From Novosphingobium barchaimii LL02 (GTDB taxonomy: Bacteria; Pseudomonadota; Alphaproteobacteria; Sphingomonadales; Sphingomonadaceae): a stretch of 64,000 nucleotides of DNA. The stretch spans positions 247,581 through 311,580 of the forward strand of contig NZ_KQ130457.1 of assembly GCF_001046635.1 (NCBI RefSeq). Reading direction: 5' to 3'. The notes beneath the pieces are model-generated. The model had not been told where the DNA came from and did no database searches. It saw only the letters and a list, made by a program, of their open reading frames with translations. The position numbers and the translations under genes were made by a program. This document shows positions 36,685 through 45,345 of the stretch, piece by piece; position 1 is the first letter of the stretch; every line of letters starts with the position of its first letter.

Positions 36685-37446
36685 ATGAGCGGGGCGTGGA
36701 TTGATCTGTCCGGCCAGGTGGCGGCGGTGACCGGCGGGGCCGCGGGAATCGGCCGGGCTACTGTGCTGGCGCTGGCGCAAGTCGGGGCGCGGGTGATCGT
36801 GCTGGACCGCGATTTCGCCGGTGCTCAGGCGGTCGCCGGGCAGGTAGGTGGAAGCGCACGCGCGCTCGACGTCGGCGACGAAGCACAGTGGCGAGAGGTT
36901 GGCGAATGGATAGAGGCCGAGTTCGGCCGCCTCGACATTCTCGTCAACAGCGCAGGTGTCGCACTCAAGGACAGCGTCGGCGATAGCTCGCTTGATACTT
37001 ATCGAACTACGTTCAGCGTCAACGTCGAAGGTTCGCTGCTTGGGATGGGCATGGCGCTCCCCTTGATGCAGCGGCAGGGCAAGGGTGCGATCGTCAACCT
37101 TTCGTCCTCTGCCTCGCTGCGGGGCAACACGCTTATGGCGTCGTATGGTGCCAGCAAGGCGGCCATCGCGCATTTCACCCGCAGCGCTGCCATACAGAAC
37201 CTGCGCGCCGGGCACGATATCCGCATCAATGCCGTTCATCCCGGAATAATCGAGACGACGATGGCCGACGATCTTTGCCGGATCTACGACAAGATCGGAT
37301 CGCCCGACGCCGTGCGCGCTGCCGTCTCGGTGGGGCGAACCGGCCGCCCCGAGGAAGTGGCTGACCTCATCGTCTTCCTCGCTTCCGACCGAGCCAGCTA
37401 CATCGCCGGCACGTCGATCGTCATAGATCGCGCCGCCAACGCCTGA
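36685..37446 (+). CDS. Short-chain dehydrogenase/reductase (SDR)
   Basis: Classical SDR of 253 residues: TGGAAGIGRAT near 15-25, NSAGV near 87, catalytic Ser in SSSASLRG near 138 and YGASK near 152. It would oxidise a hydroxyl to a ketone, for example a 3-hydroxyacyl-CoA ahead of the thiolase just upstream. ATG at 36685, one base after the thiolase stop. Confidence 0.88.
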   Translation: MSGAWIDLSGQVAAVTGGAAGIGRATVLALAQVGARVIVLDRDFAGAQAVAGQVGGSARALDVGDEAQWREVGEWIEAEFGRLDILVNSAGVALKDSVGDSSLDTYRTTFSVNVEGSLLGMGMALPLMQRQGKGAIVNLSSSASLRGNTLMASYGASKAAIAHFTRSAAIQNLRAGHDIRINAVHPGIIETTMADDLCRIYDKIGSPDAVRAAVSVGRTGRPEEVADLIVFLASDRASYIAGTSIVIDRAANA

Positions 37447-37487
37447 CTTTGCGCCTCAGCGCGCCTGCCGTTTTATTGGAGCATCCC

Positions 37488-39509
37488 GTGAACGATCCGC
37501 TTTTGCAGTCCTACCAGACCCGTGGCCTGAATTTCCGCAACCGCATGGTCCATGCGCCCACGACGATGAACATGTCGGATGACAAGGGCTACGTCACGCA
37601 GCAGGCCGTAGGTGCCTATGAGGCATTGGCCGCCGGCGGATTCGGGGCGGTCTGCGTCGGTGCCACCAATGTGCGCTGGGACGGCCTCATCAACGAACGC
37701 ATGCTGGGGTTCTACGACGACACCTACATCATCAGCCATCGCGAACTGGTGGAAGTGATTCATCACAACGACGCGCTCGCCGGTATCCAGCTGTTTTATG
37801 GTGGCCTGATTCCAGGCGTCGGCACGTCGTTCCCACTGGATCCGGGGAAGGGCTGGATTCCGGGCACCGTCGCATGGGGCCCCTCGGGACGCTATCCCAT
37901 CGGCAACCAGCAGCCGGGCGTCGTTCCCACCGATGTCTACAAGAGCCTCGTCGAGGATTACGCCCAGGCCGGTCGCCGCGCGATGGAGGCGGGGTATGAT
38001 TACATCTCCTACCATTTCTGCCATGGATCGCTGCCGCACGTCACTTTGTCGCTGCTTGAAAATGCCGGTCGGAACGACGAATACGCCGATCACTTCCTGT
38101 TCTGCGAACAGATCCTGCAGCGCACCCAGGAACTGTGCGGCAAGGACTTTCCGCTGATCCCGCGCCTGTGCTGCGACGAGAATTACGAGGGCGGATACGA
38201 CGTCGATTATTTCGTCGAAAACTACGCGCCGCGTCTGCATGCGCTGGGGATCGAGGCGCTTGATTGCACGTTCGGCTCGATGCTGCCTGCCAAGAGCCGC
38301 GATCCGGAGGTCTCGTCGGGCGAGTTCATCGGCGGCGGTTTCTACGTACCCAATCTCGTCGCTCTTGATAGCCTGAAGCGGCTGCGCGCCGGTTTGCAGC
38401 GCAAGGGCATCGACATGCCGCTGATGGGTTCGTGCAACATCAACACTCCCGACCAGATGCGCACCATGATCGCCGATGGCGCTGCCGATTTTTACGCGTC
38501 CTGCCGCCAGTCGCTCGACGATCCTGATTTTCCGCGCAAGATCACCGAAGGGCGCGAGGATGAAATCCGCAAGTCGACCCGTACCGGCGCCTCGCTGATG
38601 ACCGGCAACATCTTCGGCAAGGGCATCGCCGGGTCGGCACAGAACGCCTCGTTCGGCCGGAACCGCGACTACCGCCTGGTTCCCGCGCTTACCCGCAAGA
38701 AGGTCTACATTGCCGGAGGCGGCTCGGGCGGCATGGAATACGCCCTCACCGCCCATGAACGCGGCCACGACGTGACGATCTTCGAGGCTTCGGACCAGCT
38801 TGGCGGCGCGATTGCCTGGGCCGGTAACTACCGCACCTTGCCGAACATGGAACAGATTGCCTACCAGTCCGACTGGCACCGGTTGATGGTCGCCAAGGCC
38901 GGGATATCGGTGCGCCTCGAAACCGAACTGACCCGCGACGTCGTCCTCGCCGAAAAGCCCGACGTCGTCGTGGTGGCTACGGGTGCCAGGCCGGCATTGC
39001 CGGATGTCCGCGGCCTTGACGCTGCGCTGGCATCCGGTTTTGCGCGCACGATAGATACTGCGCTGAAGGAAGGGCTGGACACGCTCCCCGACGGGCCGCT
39101 GGTGGTTTGGGGTTCGGGTGAAGGCATTGAACTGGCGCTGGATCTGGCGCGGTCCGGGCGATCGGTGCGCCTTCTCGATCCGGCAGAAAAGCTCGTGCCG
39201 GCGCCTTACATCGGGTCGCGGGCCAAGTCCGTCCTGCGGTGGGCCCAGGAGGTCGGCCTCGCCGCGGAACAGGGCGTGAACCTGTTGGAGGTCGCTGCCG
39301 GAAATGTGGTGGTGGGGCACGCCGACGGGCGGCAGGAAACGATCGCCTGTGCCAGCCTTGTCATCGCGCCGGGCCGGGTGGCCCACGCACCGCTCGCAAC
39401 CCAGTTGCACAAGCTTGGCATTGCCGTGGAGGTCGTAGGCGATGCCCGTCGTCCCCGTTCCTACGGTAACGCCATCCACGAATCCGCCTATCTGGCACGC
39501 CGGGTCTAA
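37488..39509 (+). CDS. Old-Yellow-type NADH:flavin oxidoreductase fused to FAD domain, lacking Fe-S cysteines
   Basis: Two-part oxidoreductase of 673 residues like 2,4-dienoyl-CoA reductase and BaiCD/BaiH. The N-terminal FMN barrel (to about 370) includes the HxxH pair in YHFCHGS near 180. The C-terminal FAD/NAD half starts at YIAGGGSGGMEYAL near 408. Between them, where relatives carry four cysteines of a [4Fe-4S] cluster, this protein reads STRTGASLMTGNIFGKGIAG followed by SAQN, with no cysteine. GTG at 37488 follows TTGGAG. It probably reduces a conjugated enone or dienoyl system without the cluster, or has changed function. Confidence 0.85.
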   Translation: MNDPLLQSYQTRGLNFRNRMVHAPTTMNMSDDKGYVTQQAVGAYEALAAGGFGAVCVGATNVRWDGLINERMLGFYDDTYIISHRELVEVIHHNDALAGIQLFYGGLIPGVGTSFPLDPGKGWIPGTVAWGPSGRYPIGNQQPGVVPTDVYKSLVEDYAQAGRRAMEAGYDYISYHFCHGSLPHVTLSLLENAGRNDEYADHFLFCEQILQRTQELCGKDFPLIPRLCCDENYEGGYDVDYFVENYAPRLHALGIEALDCTFGSMLPAKSRDPEVSSGEFIGGGFYVPNLVALDSLKRLRAGLQRKGIDMPLMGSCNINTPDQMRTMIADGAADFYASCRQSLDDPDFPRKITEGREDEIRKSTRTGASLMTGNIFGKGIAGSAQNASFGRNRDYRLVPALTRKKVYIAGGGSGGMEYALTAHERGHDVTIFEASDQLGGAIAWAGNYRTLPNMEQIAYQSDWHRLMVAKAGISVRLETELTRDVVLAEKPDVVVVATGARPALPDVRGLDAALASGFARTIDTALKEGLDTLPDGPLVVWGSGEGIELALDLARSGRSVRLLDPAEKLVPAPYIGSRAKSVLRWAQEVGLAAEQGVNLLEVAAGNVVVGHADGRQETIACASLVIAPGRVAHAPLATQLHKLGIAVEVVGDARRPRSYGNAIHESAYLARRV

Positions 39510-39533
39510 GCCTGGGAAGCAGGGAGCAAGCAC

Positions 39534-40295
39534 TTGGCACTTTACACTACGCTTCACCTCCACAACGTGCCGGCAGGGCGCGAGGACGATTACGCTCGCT
39601 GGTTCGATGGCGAACATCGCGAGAAGCTGGGGCTGCTGCGCGGACTGATCGGAGCGGACCGCTTCGAGACGACGGAGCAGCAACTGGGCGATGCACCCCA
39701 GCCCTGGCGGTATCTGAGCGTCTACGATTTCGATCTGCCGGACCCCGCGATAGATGGTCCTGCCCTCGGACCTTTGCTGGCCGAAGCGAGGGATGCGGGG
39801 CTCGTCCGCGGCGACGAGACAGAACGCCTGTTCAGCTATGAGCTGTACGGTGACTGGAAGGGAAGTCCCAACTGGCAGCGTGACAGGCCGCTATCCGGCG
39901 TAAGCGTGCTTATCGGCAATTACGTCCCCGGGCGCTTCGACGAATACCAGACCTGGTATGAAAACGTGCATAGCGTCGAGGTCGCCAACGTCCCCGGGCA
40001 CGTCGCGATGAAGCGTGGTCGGCTCAGTGATCATCAGGTCGCGCCGCGTACGTACTGCCCGGGAGACCAGCTTGTGATGACCGCGCAGCAGACCGACGAT
40101 CTGGCTTTCACCATCACCGATTTCGTCGCTCGCGCGCTTGGCCACAGCCCCAGCGGCATCGCCATGGAGCCGCGCTCGTCGGCCGGCTCGCTCGCGCGCA
40201 CGGTGCATTACTTTCGGAAGATCAGCGGTGACAGGTTCTGGAACGAAGGGATCGCCTATGCAGGAGATCTTTCCGCCTATCCCGACAAGGCCTGA
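39534..40295 (+). CDS. Tandem dimeric alpha/beta-barrel protein (EthD-like)
   Basis: The 253-residue protein has two similar halves of the ferredoxin-like dimeric alpha-beta barrel: LYTTLHLHNVPAGREDDYAR at about 2-21 and VSVLIGNYVPGRFDEYQTWY near 122. Members are heme- or substrate-binding enzymes or unknown. The start is TTG at 39534 with AGGGAG seven bases upstream. It is the last gene of the plus operon from 35062, and is followed by a strong hairpin. The function is unknown. It is the third barrel protein of this type in the window. Confidence 0.75.
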   Translation: MALYTTLHLHNVPAGREDDYARWFDGEHREKLGLLRGLIGADRFETTEQQLGDAPQPWRYLSVYDFDLPDPAIDGPALGPLLAEARDAGLVRGDETERLFSYELYGDWKGSPNWQRDRPLSGVSVLIGNYVPGRFDEYQTWYENVHSVEVANVPGHVAMKRGRLSDHQVAPRTYCPGDQLVMTAQQTDDLAFTITDFVARALGHSPSGIAMEPRSSAGSLARTVHYFRKISGDRFWNEGIAYAGDLSAYPDKA

Positions 40296-40302
40296 ATGAG
40301 TG

Positions 40303-40335
40303 TACGGCCGGCGTGCGATCGGCACGCCGGCCGTA
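40303..40335. terminator. Bidirectional terminator hairpin
   Basis: A perfect 14-bp inverted repeat, TACGGCCGGCGTGC and its complement, with a 5-nt loop, lies between convergent genes ending at 40295 (+) and 40344 (-). The T-tract is short. Confidence 0.7.
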
Positions 40336-40343
40336 TTGCGTCA

Positions 40344-41195
40344 TCAGGAGAGGCCGAGGACGCGGGCGGCATTGTCGTGCAGGAACTTGGGCCAGACCGA
40401 TTCCTTGAATGGTACCTCATCCATTTCGCGGAAGATTCGTGACAGATCGAGGCCCATCGGAAAATAGCCGCCGTAGATGATCTTGTCCTCGCCGCGCGTG
40501 TTGGCGAATTTCACGATCTCTTCCGGCCAGTATTTGGGGGCAAACGCCGAGGTCGAATAATACAGGTTCGGCCATTTCAGCAACAGCTTGACGGCCAGAT
40601 CGACCCAGGGCTCGGCGCCGTGGCGCATTACGATCTTCAGTTCCGGAAAATCATAGCAGACTTCGTCCAGGTGTCCGACGTACTGCGGCATCATCGGGAT
40701 GCGTGGCCCAGGCACACCGGTCGTGCAGAACGCAGGAATATCCAGTTCCACGCACTTGGCGTAGATGGGATACCAGTGCTTGTCGTTGATCGGGCAGGGC
40801 GGGTTCTGACCGGATGGAAACATCGATATGCCGCGCAAGCCGATCTCGTCGTATGCTTTCTGAATGGCGCGAACCGAATCCATTCCCAGATGCGGATTGA
40901 CCGGCATTATGCCCACGAAACGGTCCGGATACCGGTTGAGTGCCTGCAACGAGCGGTCGTCGTTGGTGTGGATCACACCGATCGCGATGTTGAATTCATC
41001 CATCTTCGCGATGGTTTCCTCGATGGACGATTCGCGCGCGCGATCGGCGTCGAGTTCCCCGGGGAGATCCTTGAACATGTACTCGGCTGGATGGCGGTCC
41101 CACTTCACGCGCTCACTCGCTACCGCAGGCGCGTGGGCGTAATCCCTGAAGCCGATCAGGGTGTCTATCGCTGCGATGTCGCGAGGCCGGGGCAT
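40344..41195 (-). CDS. Amidohydrolase-2 family (decarboxylase-like TIM barrel)
   Basis: The 283-residue metal-dependent amidohydrolase-2 protein belongs to the group with ACMSD- and resorcylate-type decarboxylases. Seen are GIMPVNPHLG near 105, LRGISMFPSG, IVMRHGAEPW near 198 and the C-terminal KIIYGGYFPMG-LDLSR strand near 250, where relatives often have SDYP. The usual N-terminal HxH reads DTLIGFRDY, so metal binding is uncertain. ATG at 41195 follows AAGGATT. It may be a decarboxylase or hydrolase of a ring-opened acid. Confidence 0.8.
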   Translation of the reverse strand: MPRPRDIAAIDTLIGFRDYAHAPAVASERVKWDRHPAEYMFKDLPGELDADRARESSIEETIAKMDEFNIAIGVIHTNDDRSLQALNRYPDRFVGIMPVNPHLGMDSVRAIQKAYDEIGLRGISMFPSGQNPPCPINDKHWYPIYAKCVELDIPAFCTTGVPGPRIPMMPQYVGHLDEVCYDFPELKIVMRHGAEPWVDLAVKLLLKWPNLYYSTSAFAPKYWPEEIVKFANTRGEDKIIYGGYFPMGLDLSRIFREMDEVPFKESVWPKFLHDNAARVLGLS

Positions 41196-41253
41196 TGGTA
41201 ATCCTTTTTTCGAGCTTCTCGGAACGCCGCGCATTCCGGGGCTTACGAGTGGT

Positions 41254-41275
41254 ATTGCAACAGGCGTGAAGTATT
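41254..41275. promoter_or_regulatory. Operator-like dyad, site 8
   Basis: ATTGCA-N10-AGTATT, two mismatches, in the divergent gap between the amidohydrolase (-) and the ACAD pair (+). A second TATTG(T) repeat follows. Confidence 0.35.
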
Positions 41276-41387
41276 GTAAAGCGGGTGCAGGGGCAAGCCT
41301 TGAGGCCGCCAGGGACGCGCCAAAACGGTAAGGCGCTACCGAATCGGATTGGGGAAATAAGCGCCCAAGGGCGACGAGAGGTGCAGC

Positions 41388-42521
41388 TTGAACTTTGATT
41401 ACACTGACGACCAGAAGGCGCTCAAGGACGAAGCGCGGAAATTCCTATCGGCATTTTCGGGGCTGGCGGTGGTTCGCGGGGTTCTCGAGGATGGTCAGGC
41501 GGGGCACGATCGCGCACTGTGGGCACGCATCGGCGAACAAGGCTGGTGCGGCGCAGCAATACCGGAGATCTACGGCGGCCTGGGGCTCGGCTATGTCGAA
41601 CTGTGCGCCCTTGCCGAGGAACTCGGCCGCGCTGTAGCGCCCGTCCCGTTCGCCTCCAGCGTCTACCTGTTCGCCGAAGCGCTGCTGCTGGCCGGGAGCG
41701 AGGACCAAAAGGCGGAGCTGCTTCCGCTAATTGCCAGCGGCGAATTGATCGGCACGGTTGCGGGTACCGAAGTTCCCGGCGTGCTGTGCGATGCCACGCT
41801 GAACGCGCAGGTGGTTCAAGGGCGGCTCACCGGCATAAAGGTTCCGGTTACGGATGGGGATGCGGCCGACCGCGCCGTCGTGCTGGCTCGCGGTGAGGCC
41901 GGCCCGGCGCTTTACCTGGTTGACCTGACGGGTCCGGGGGTGACGCGCGAACCGGTCTCGACGATCGATCCCACTCGTGGAGCTGCCAGCTTGCGTTTCG
42001 AAGGCGCTCCCGCGCAGGCGTTGGGGCTGGAAGGAAACGGGTTCGAACTGCTGGCCCGCATCCAGGACCGGGCAGCGATCCTGATGGCTTTCGAGCAACT
42101 CGGCGGCGCCGACCGGGCGCTGGAGATGGCCCGCGACTACGCGCTCGAGCGTTACGCGTTTGGGCGCCAGATCGGCAGCTACCAGGCGATCAAGCACAAG
42201 CTGGCCGACGTCTTCGTCAGGAACGAAGTCGCAAGGGCCAATGCCTATTACGGGGCCTGGGCGCTCTCGTGCGATGCGCCTGAACTGCCGGTGGCCGCCG
42301 CGGCCGCACGCGTGGCGGGATCGGCCGCCTACTGGCTGGCATCTAAAGAAAACATCCAGACTCACGGCGGCATCGGCTTCACCTGGGAGGCGGATTGCCA
42401 TTTCTTCTACCGAAGGGCGCGCCACCTTGCGCTGATTCTTGGCGCGCCGCGCGACTGGAAGCGGCGTCTGGCCGATCGCCTGCAACGCCAGGTCGCCGCC
42501 GAACTTGGTCAAGGGAACTGA
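41388..42521 (+). CDS. Acyl-CoA dehydrogenase, short-subunit type
   Basis: ACAD-fold protein of 377 residues (MNFDYTDDQKALKDEARKFL; GYVELCALAEELGRAVAPVP; C-terminal THGGIGFTWEADCHFFYRRA). The C-terminal motif matches the other short subunits of the window (27702, 50101). The start is TTG at 41388 with GAGAGG upstream. It is followed after 3 nt by a second ACAD gene, which is frameshifted; together they look like one heteromeric ACAD. Confidence 0.88.
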   Translation: MNFDYTDDQKALKDEARKFLSAFSGLAVVRGVLEDGQAGHDRALWARIGEQGWCGAAIPEIYGGLGLGYVELCALAEELGRAVAPVPFASSVYLFAEALLLAGSEDQKAELLPLIASGELIGTVAGTEVPGVLCDATLNAQVVQGRLTGIKVPVTDGDAADRAVVLARGEAGPALYLVDLTGPGVTREPVSTIDPTRGAASLRFEGAPAQALGLEGNGFELLARIQDRAAILMAFEQLGGADRALEMARDYALERYAFGRQIGSYQAIKHKLADVFVRNEVARANAYYGAWALSCDAPELPVAAAAARVAGSAAYWLASKENIQTHGGIGFTWEADCHFFYRRARHLALILGAPRDWKRRLADRLQRQVAAELGQGN

Positions 42522-42524
42522 CGC

Positions 42525-43750
42525 ATGAACTTTGAAGACAGCCCCGAAGAGGCCGCCTACCGCGCGCAGGTCCGCGGCTGGATCGCCGCCAACGCGCCGG
42601 ACATGAGCCACCTTTCACCTGAGGAGCGGCGCAACTGGCACGACCGGCACAAGGAAGTCGCCGGGATCTGGCAGGCTACCAAGGCGGACGCGGGCTATGG
42701 CTGCATTTCCTGGCCGGTGGCCTGGGGCGGCGCGGGCGGGACGTCGATCCAGGAGGCCATCTTCAATCAGGAAGAAGCGCGCGCCGGTCTGCAGTTCACC
42801 TACTTCATGACTGGTCTGCATATGTTGCTGCCGGCCTTGCTGGAGCATAACAAGGACCCGCTCTCCCTGAGCCTGATTCCCCCCGCGGTTCGCGGCGACA
42901 AGATCTGGTGCCAGCTGTTCTCCGAACCGTCGAGCGGCTCGGATTCCGCCGGCATCCGCAGCGCGGCGGTGAAGGAGGGCGAGGAGTGGATCGTCAACGG
43001 ACAGAAAGTGTGGAACAGCGGGGCGCAGATCGCCGACTATGGCATGCTGATCGCCCGCACCGACCCGGACGTGCCCAAGCACAAGGGCCTGACTGCGTTC
43101 TGGATCGATATGAAGACGCCTGGCGTCGAAGTGCGTCCGATCAAGATGATGTCGGGCGACAACGAATTGAACGAGGTTTTCCTCACTGACGTGCGCATTC
43201 CTGACAGTCAGCGGGTCGGGGAAGTGGGGGGGGCTGGAAAGTCGTCATTTCTACCCTGATGAACGAGAGAGCCGCGCTCGGTTCGGGCAGCGGACTGTCG
43301 TGGCGCGACGTCGTGAAGCTGGCAGGCCAGATCGCATCCTGGGAAGGGACCGCGCTCGACGATCCGGCGTTCCGGGAATGGCTTGCCGACCTTTACGTGG
43401 ATGCCGAGGCGATTCGCCTTCTTAGTTTCCGCACGCTGACCTCGCTGTCCAAGGGCACGGCACCAGGACCAGAGGGTTCTGCCGGAAAATTGCTGTGGTC
43501 CGGCCTGGCGCAGAATCTGTCCAGTCAGGCGCTCGACATCCTCGATCATTCAGGGCTTGTCGACGACCCGGACATCGCCTTGATGAATGGTGCGTTCCAG
43601 CACCGTTTCCTGTGGGCTCCCGGGCTGCGGCTTGGCGGCGGCACGGACGAGATCATGAAGAACATCATAGCCGAGCGTGTCCTGGGCCTTCCCGGTGACA
43701 TCCGCGTCGACAAGACCGTGCCGTTCCGCGAAATTCCCCGTGGGCGTTGA
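42525..43750 (+). pseudogene. Acyl-CoA dehydrogenase, long subunit, single-base frameshift
   Basis: The frame from ATG 42525 reads a normal ACAD (QLFSEPSSGSDSAGIRSAAV, GQKVWNSGAQIADYG) up to VGEVGG, then runs to a TGA at 43257. The rest continues in the +2 frame as WKVVISTLMNERAALG to the C-terminal GGGTDEIMKNIIAERVLGLP and stop at 43750. The break lies in a run of eight G at 43226-43233; nine G would restore about 408 residues. Possible causes are real mutation, a sequencing error in the homopolymer, or slippage. Two fragments (244 and 163 residues) result otherwise. Confidence 0.85.
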
Positions 43751-43763
43751 TCAAGACCAATCG

Positions 43764-44096
43764 ATGGAGTTGCAGAAGTTGGCTGACGTGAAACTGATCA
43801 TCACCGACCGCGCAGGCGAGGTACGCAACGTCACCGCCCAGTCGGGAGACGTGCTGATGCAGGTGTTGCGAGAGCACGTCGATCTGACGCTGGGGACTTG
43901 CGGGGGAGCGATTTCCTGCGGCACTTGCCTTGTGACGCTGAGCCCGCAATGGCTTGCCTCGCTGCCAGCGGCAAGCGACGATGAGGCCGAGATGCTCGAA
44001 GCCCTGGATGCGGGCGCGTTTTCCCGACTTTCGTGCCAGTTGGCCGTCGATGCGGCAGCGGATGGCATGGAGGCTACTATAGCGCCGGAAGAATGA
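43764..44096 (+). CDS. [2Fe-2S] ferredoxin, adrenodoxin type
   Basis: Small electron carrier of about 110 residues. Cluster ligands are C46, C52 and C55 in TCGGAISCGTC and C91 in RLSCQLAV, the Cx5Cx2C-Cx(n)C order of P450/Rieske-type ferredoxins. The start is uncertain: ATG 43764 or GTG 43788. It lies 13 nt after the ACAD and 144 nt before the KshA-like oxygenase, to which it may deliver electrons. No reductase gene is adjacent. Confidence 0.85.
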   Translation: MELQKLADVKLIITDRAGEVRNVTAQSGDVLMQVLREHVDLTLGTCGGAISCGTCLVTLSPQWLASLPAASDDEAEMLEALDAGAFSRLSCQLAVDAAADGMEATIAPEE

Positions 44097-44116
44097 CGTC
44101 CTCTCGCCAAGTGGCT

Positions 44117-44145
44117 TTGACGCTCCTGGCGAGATGGGTTATATT
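44117..44145 (+). promoter_or_regulatory. Sigma70-type promoter for KshA-like oxygenase
   Basis: TTGACG, 17-nt spacer, TATATT. The operator-like dyad at 44143-44164 overlaps the -10 end and the presumed start point, as expected for a repressor site. Confidence 0.55.
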
Positions 44146-44164
44146 GCAATAGGTCTCGTGCATT
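44143..44164. promoter_or_regulatory. Operator-like dyad, site 9 (perfect to pattern)
   Basis: ATTGCA-N10-TGCATT, no mismatch, 77 nt upstream of the KshA-like oxygenase start and touching its -10 element. Confidence 0.55.
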
Positions 44165-44240
44165 AGTTCGGGGTCGACGATGCGCGAAGAAGCACAGGAC
44201 ATACGTCTGTCCTGGAAGAAAGTCTGGTTCGGAGATGGAA

Positions 44241-45236
44241 ATGGCCACAGCACCCGCAGTTCTTGATCGTGGCTACGCCGCCATGCCGATACCCTTCGGG
44301 TGGTTCGCGGTGGCGATGTCCGGCGATGTGGCGCCCGGCCAGATCAAGACCCTTCGCTACTTTGATACCGAGTTCGTCGTCTGGCGCGGCGAGGATGGTA
44401 CGGTCAATGCCGTCGATCCGTTCTGTCCGCACCTGGGGGCGCATTTGGGCGTCAACAGCACGGTGTCGGGCAACGATCTGCGCTGCGCGTTCCATCACTG
44501 GAGCTTCAACGGCAATGGCGGTGTCACCGACATTCCGTATAGCCGCATGGTTCCGCCCAAGCTGCGTCGCAACTGCCTTCCGACCTGGCCAGTCTCCGAA
44601 GCGGACGGGGTCATCTTCGTGTGGTATCACCCGAAGAAAGCCGCACCGAAATGGGACGTGGCGCGTCTGCCCGAATGTCCGGAAGGCGAATGGGTGCTGG
44701 CTGAAACGCACGAGTGGGTTATCAATATCCACTGTCAGGAAATCACCGAGAACGGTCAGGATCACGCGCACTTCGGCGCGGTTCACGGCGTGTCGTCCGC
44801 CCCTAAGGGTGAGTTCCGCCTTGATGGCTGGGTCCGTCGCAACACGGTTGTCGTCGAGATGCCGACACCGCGGGGACCCATGACCGGCAAGATCGACGTC
44901 ACCGCCACCGGCCCGGGCCAGTCGATTACGGAGTATATCGACGTGACGCATATCGTGCAGTCTCAGCAGGTCACCCCGATCGATTCGCAGACGACGCATC
45001 TGCGCTGGCAAATGTATCATATTCCAGGGCTTAGCGACGGCCGCATGCGCGTGACCCAGGCCCGGATGCGAGACCTGGTCAAGCAGGTGAACGAGGACAT
45101 TCCGATCTGGAATACCAAGCGTTACATGAGCACGCCGCTGCTGGTCGAAGGGGACGGACCGATGATGGCGTACCGGGCCCAGTATGCACGCTTTTTCCAG
45201 TTCGACGATCCGGAGCCCGACAGCCAAGCTGCCTGA
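44241..45236 (+). CDS. Rieske oxygenase, KshA-like (3-ketosteroid 9-alpha-hydroxylase family)
   Basis: Terminal oxygenase of 331 residues, in the single-component size class of KshA. Rieske ligands: C62 and H64 in CPHLGAH, C82 and H85 in CAFHHW. The mononuclear iron site N171-x2-D174-x2-H177-x4-H182 is in ITENGQDHAHFGAVHG, the KshA pattern. GGAG six bases before the second ATG (44241) favours it over ATG 44235. In steroid degraders KshA hydroxylates C9 of a 3-oxosteroid; the substrate here is unproven. A promoter and perfect dyad lie upstream. Confidence 0.87.
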   Translation: MATAPAVLDRGYAAMPIPFGWFAVAMSGDVAPGQIKTLRYFDTEFVVWRGEDGTVNAVDPFCPHLGAHLGVNSTVSGNDLRCAFHHWSFNGNGGVTDIPYSRMVPPKLRRNCLPTWPVSEADGVIFVWYHPKKAAPKWDVARLPECPEGEWVLAETHEWVINIHCQEITENGQDHAHFGAVHGVSSAPKGEFRLDGWVRRNTVVVEMPTPRGPMTGKIDVTATGPGQSITEYIDVTHIVQSQQVTPIDSQTTHLRWQMYHIPGLSDGRMRVTQARMRDLVKQVNEDIPIWNTKRYMSTPLLVEGDGPMMAYRAQYARFFQFDDPEPDSQAA

Positions 45237-45345
45237 TAGGACCTTTGGGCCGGCGTTGACACGGAACAGCGAACCGAAGGTGGTCGCTGCGCCCATGACG
45301 AGCAACGGGCCCGGCATCAAGCAGGTGACGCGAGAGGGTGATCGA

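Noticed and set aside
37473-39683. Long minus-strand frame (736 codons) opposite the Old-Yellow-like reductase
   Set aside because: The plus-strand gene has full flavoenzyme motifs; the antisense text has no recognisable domain.
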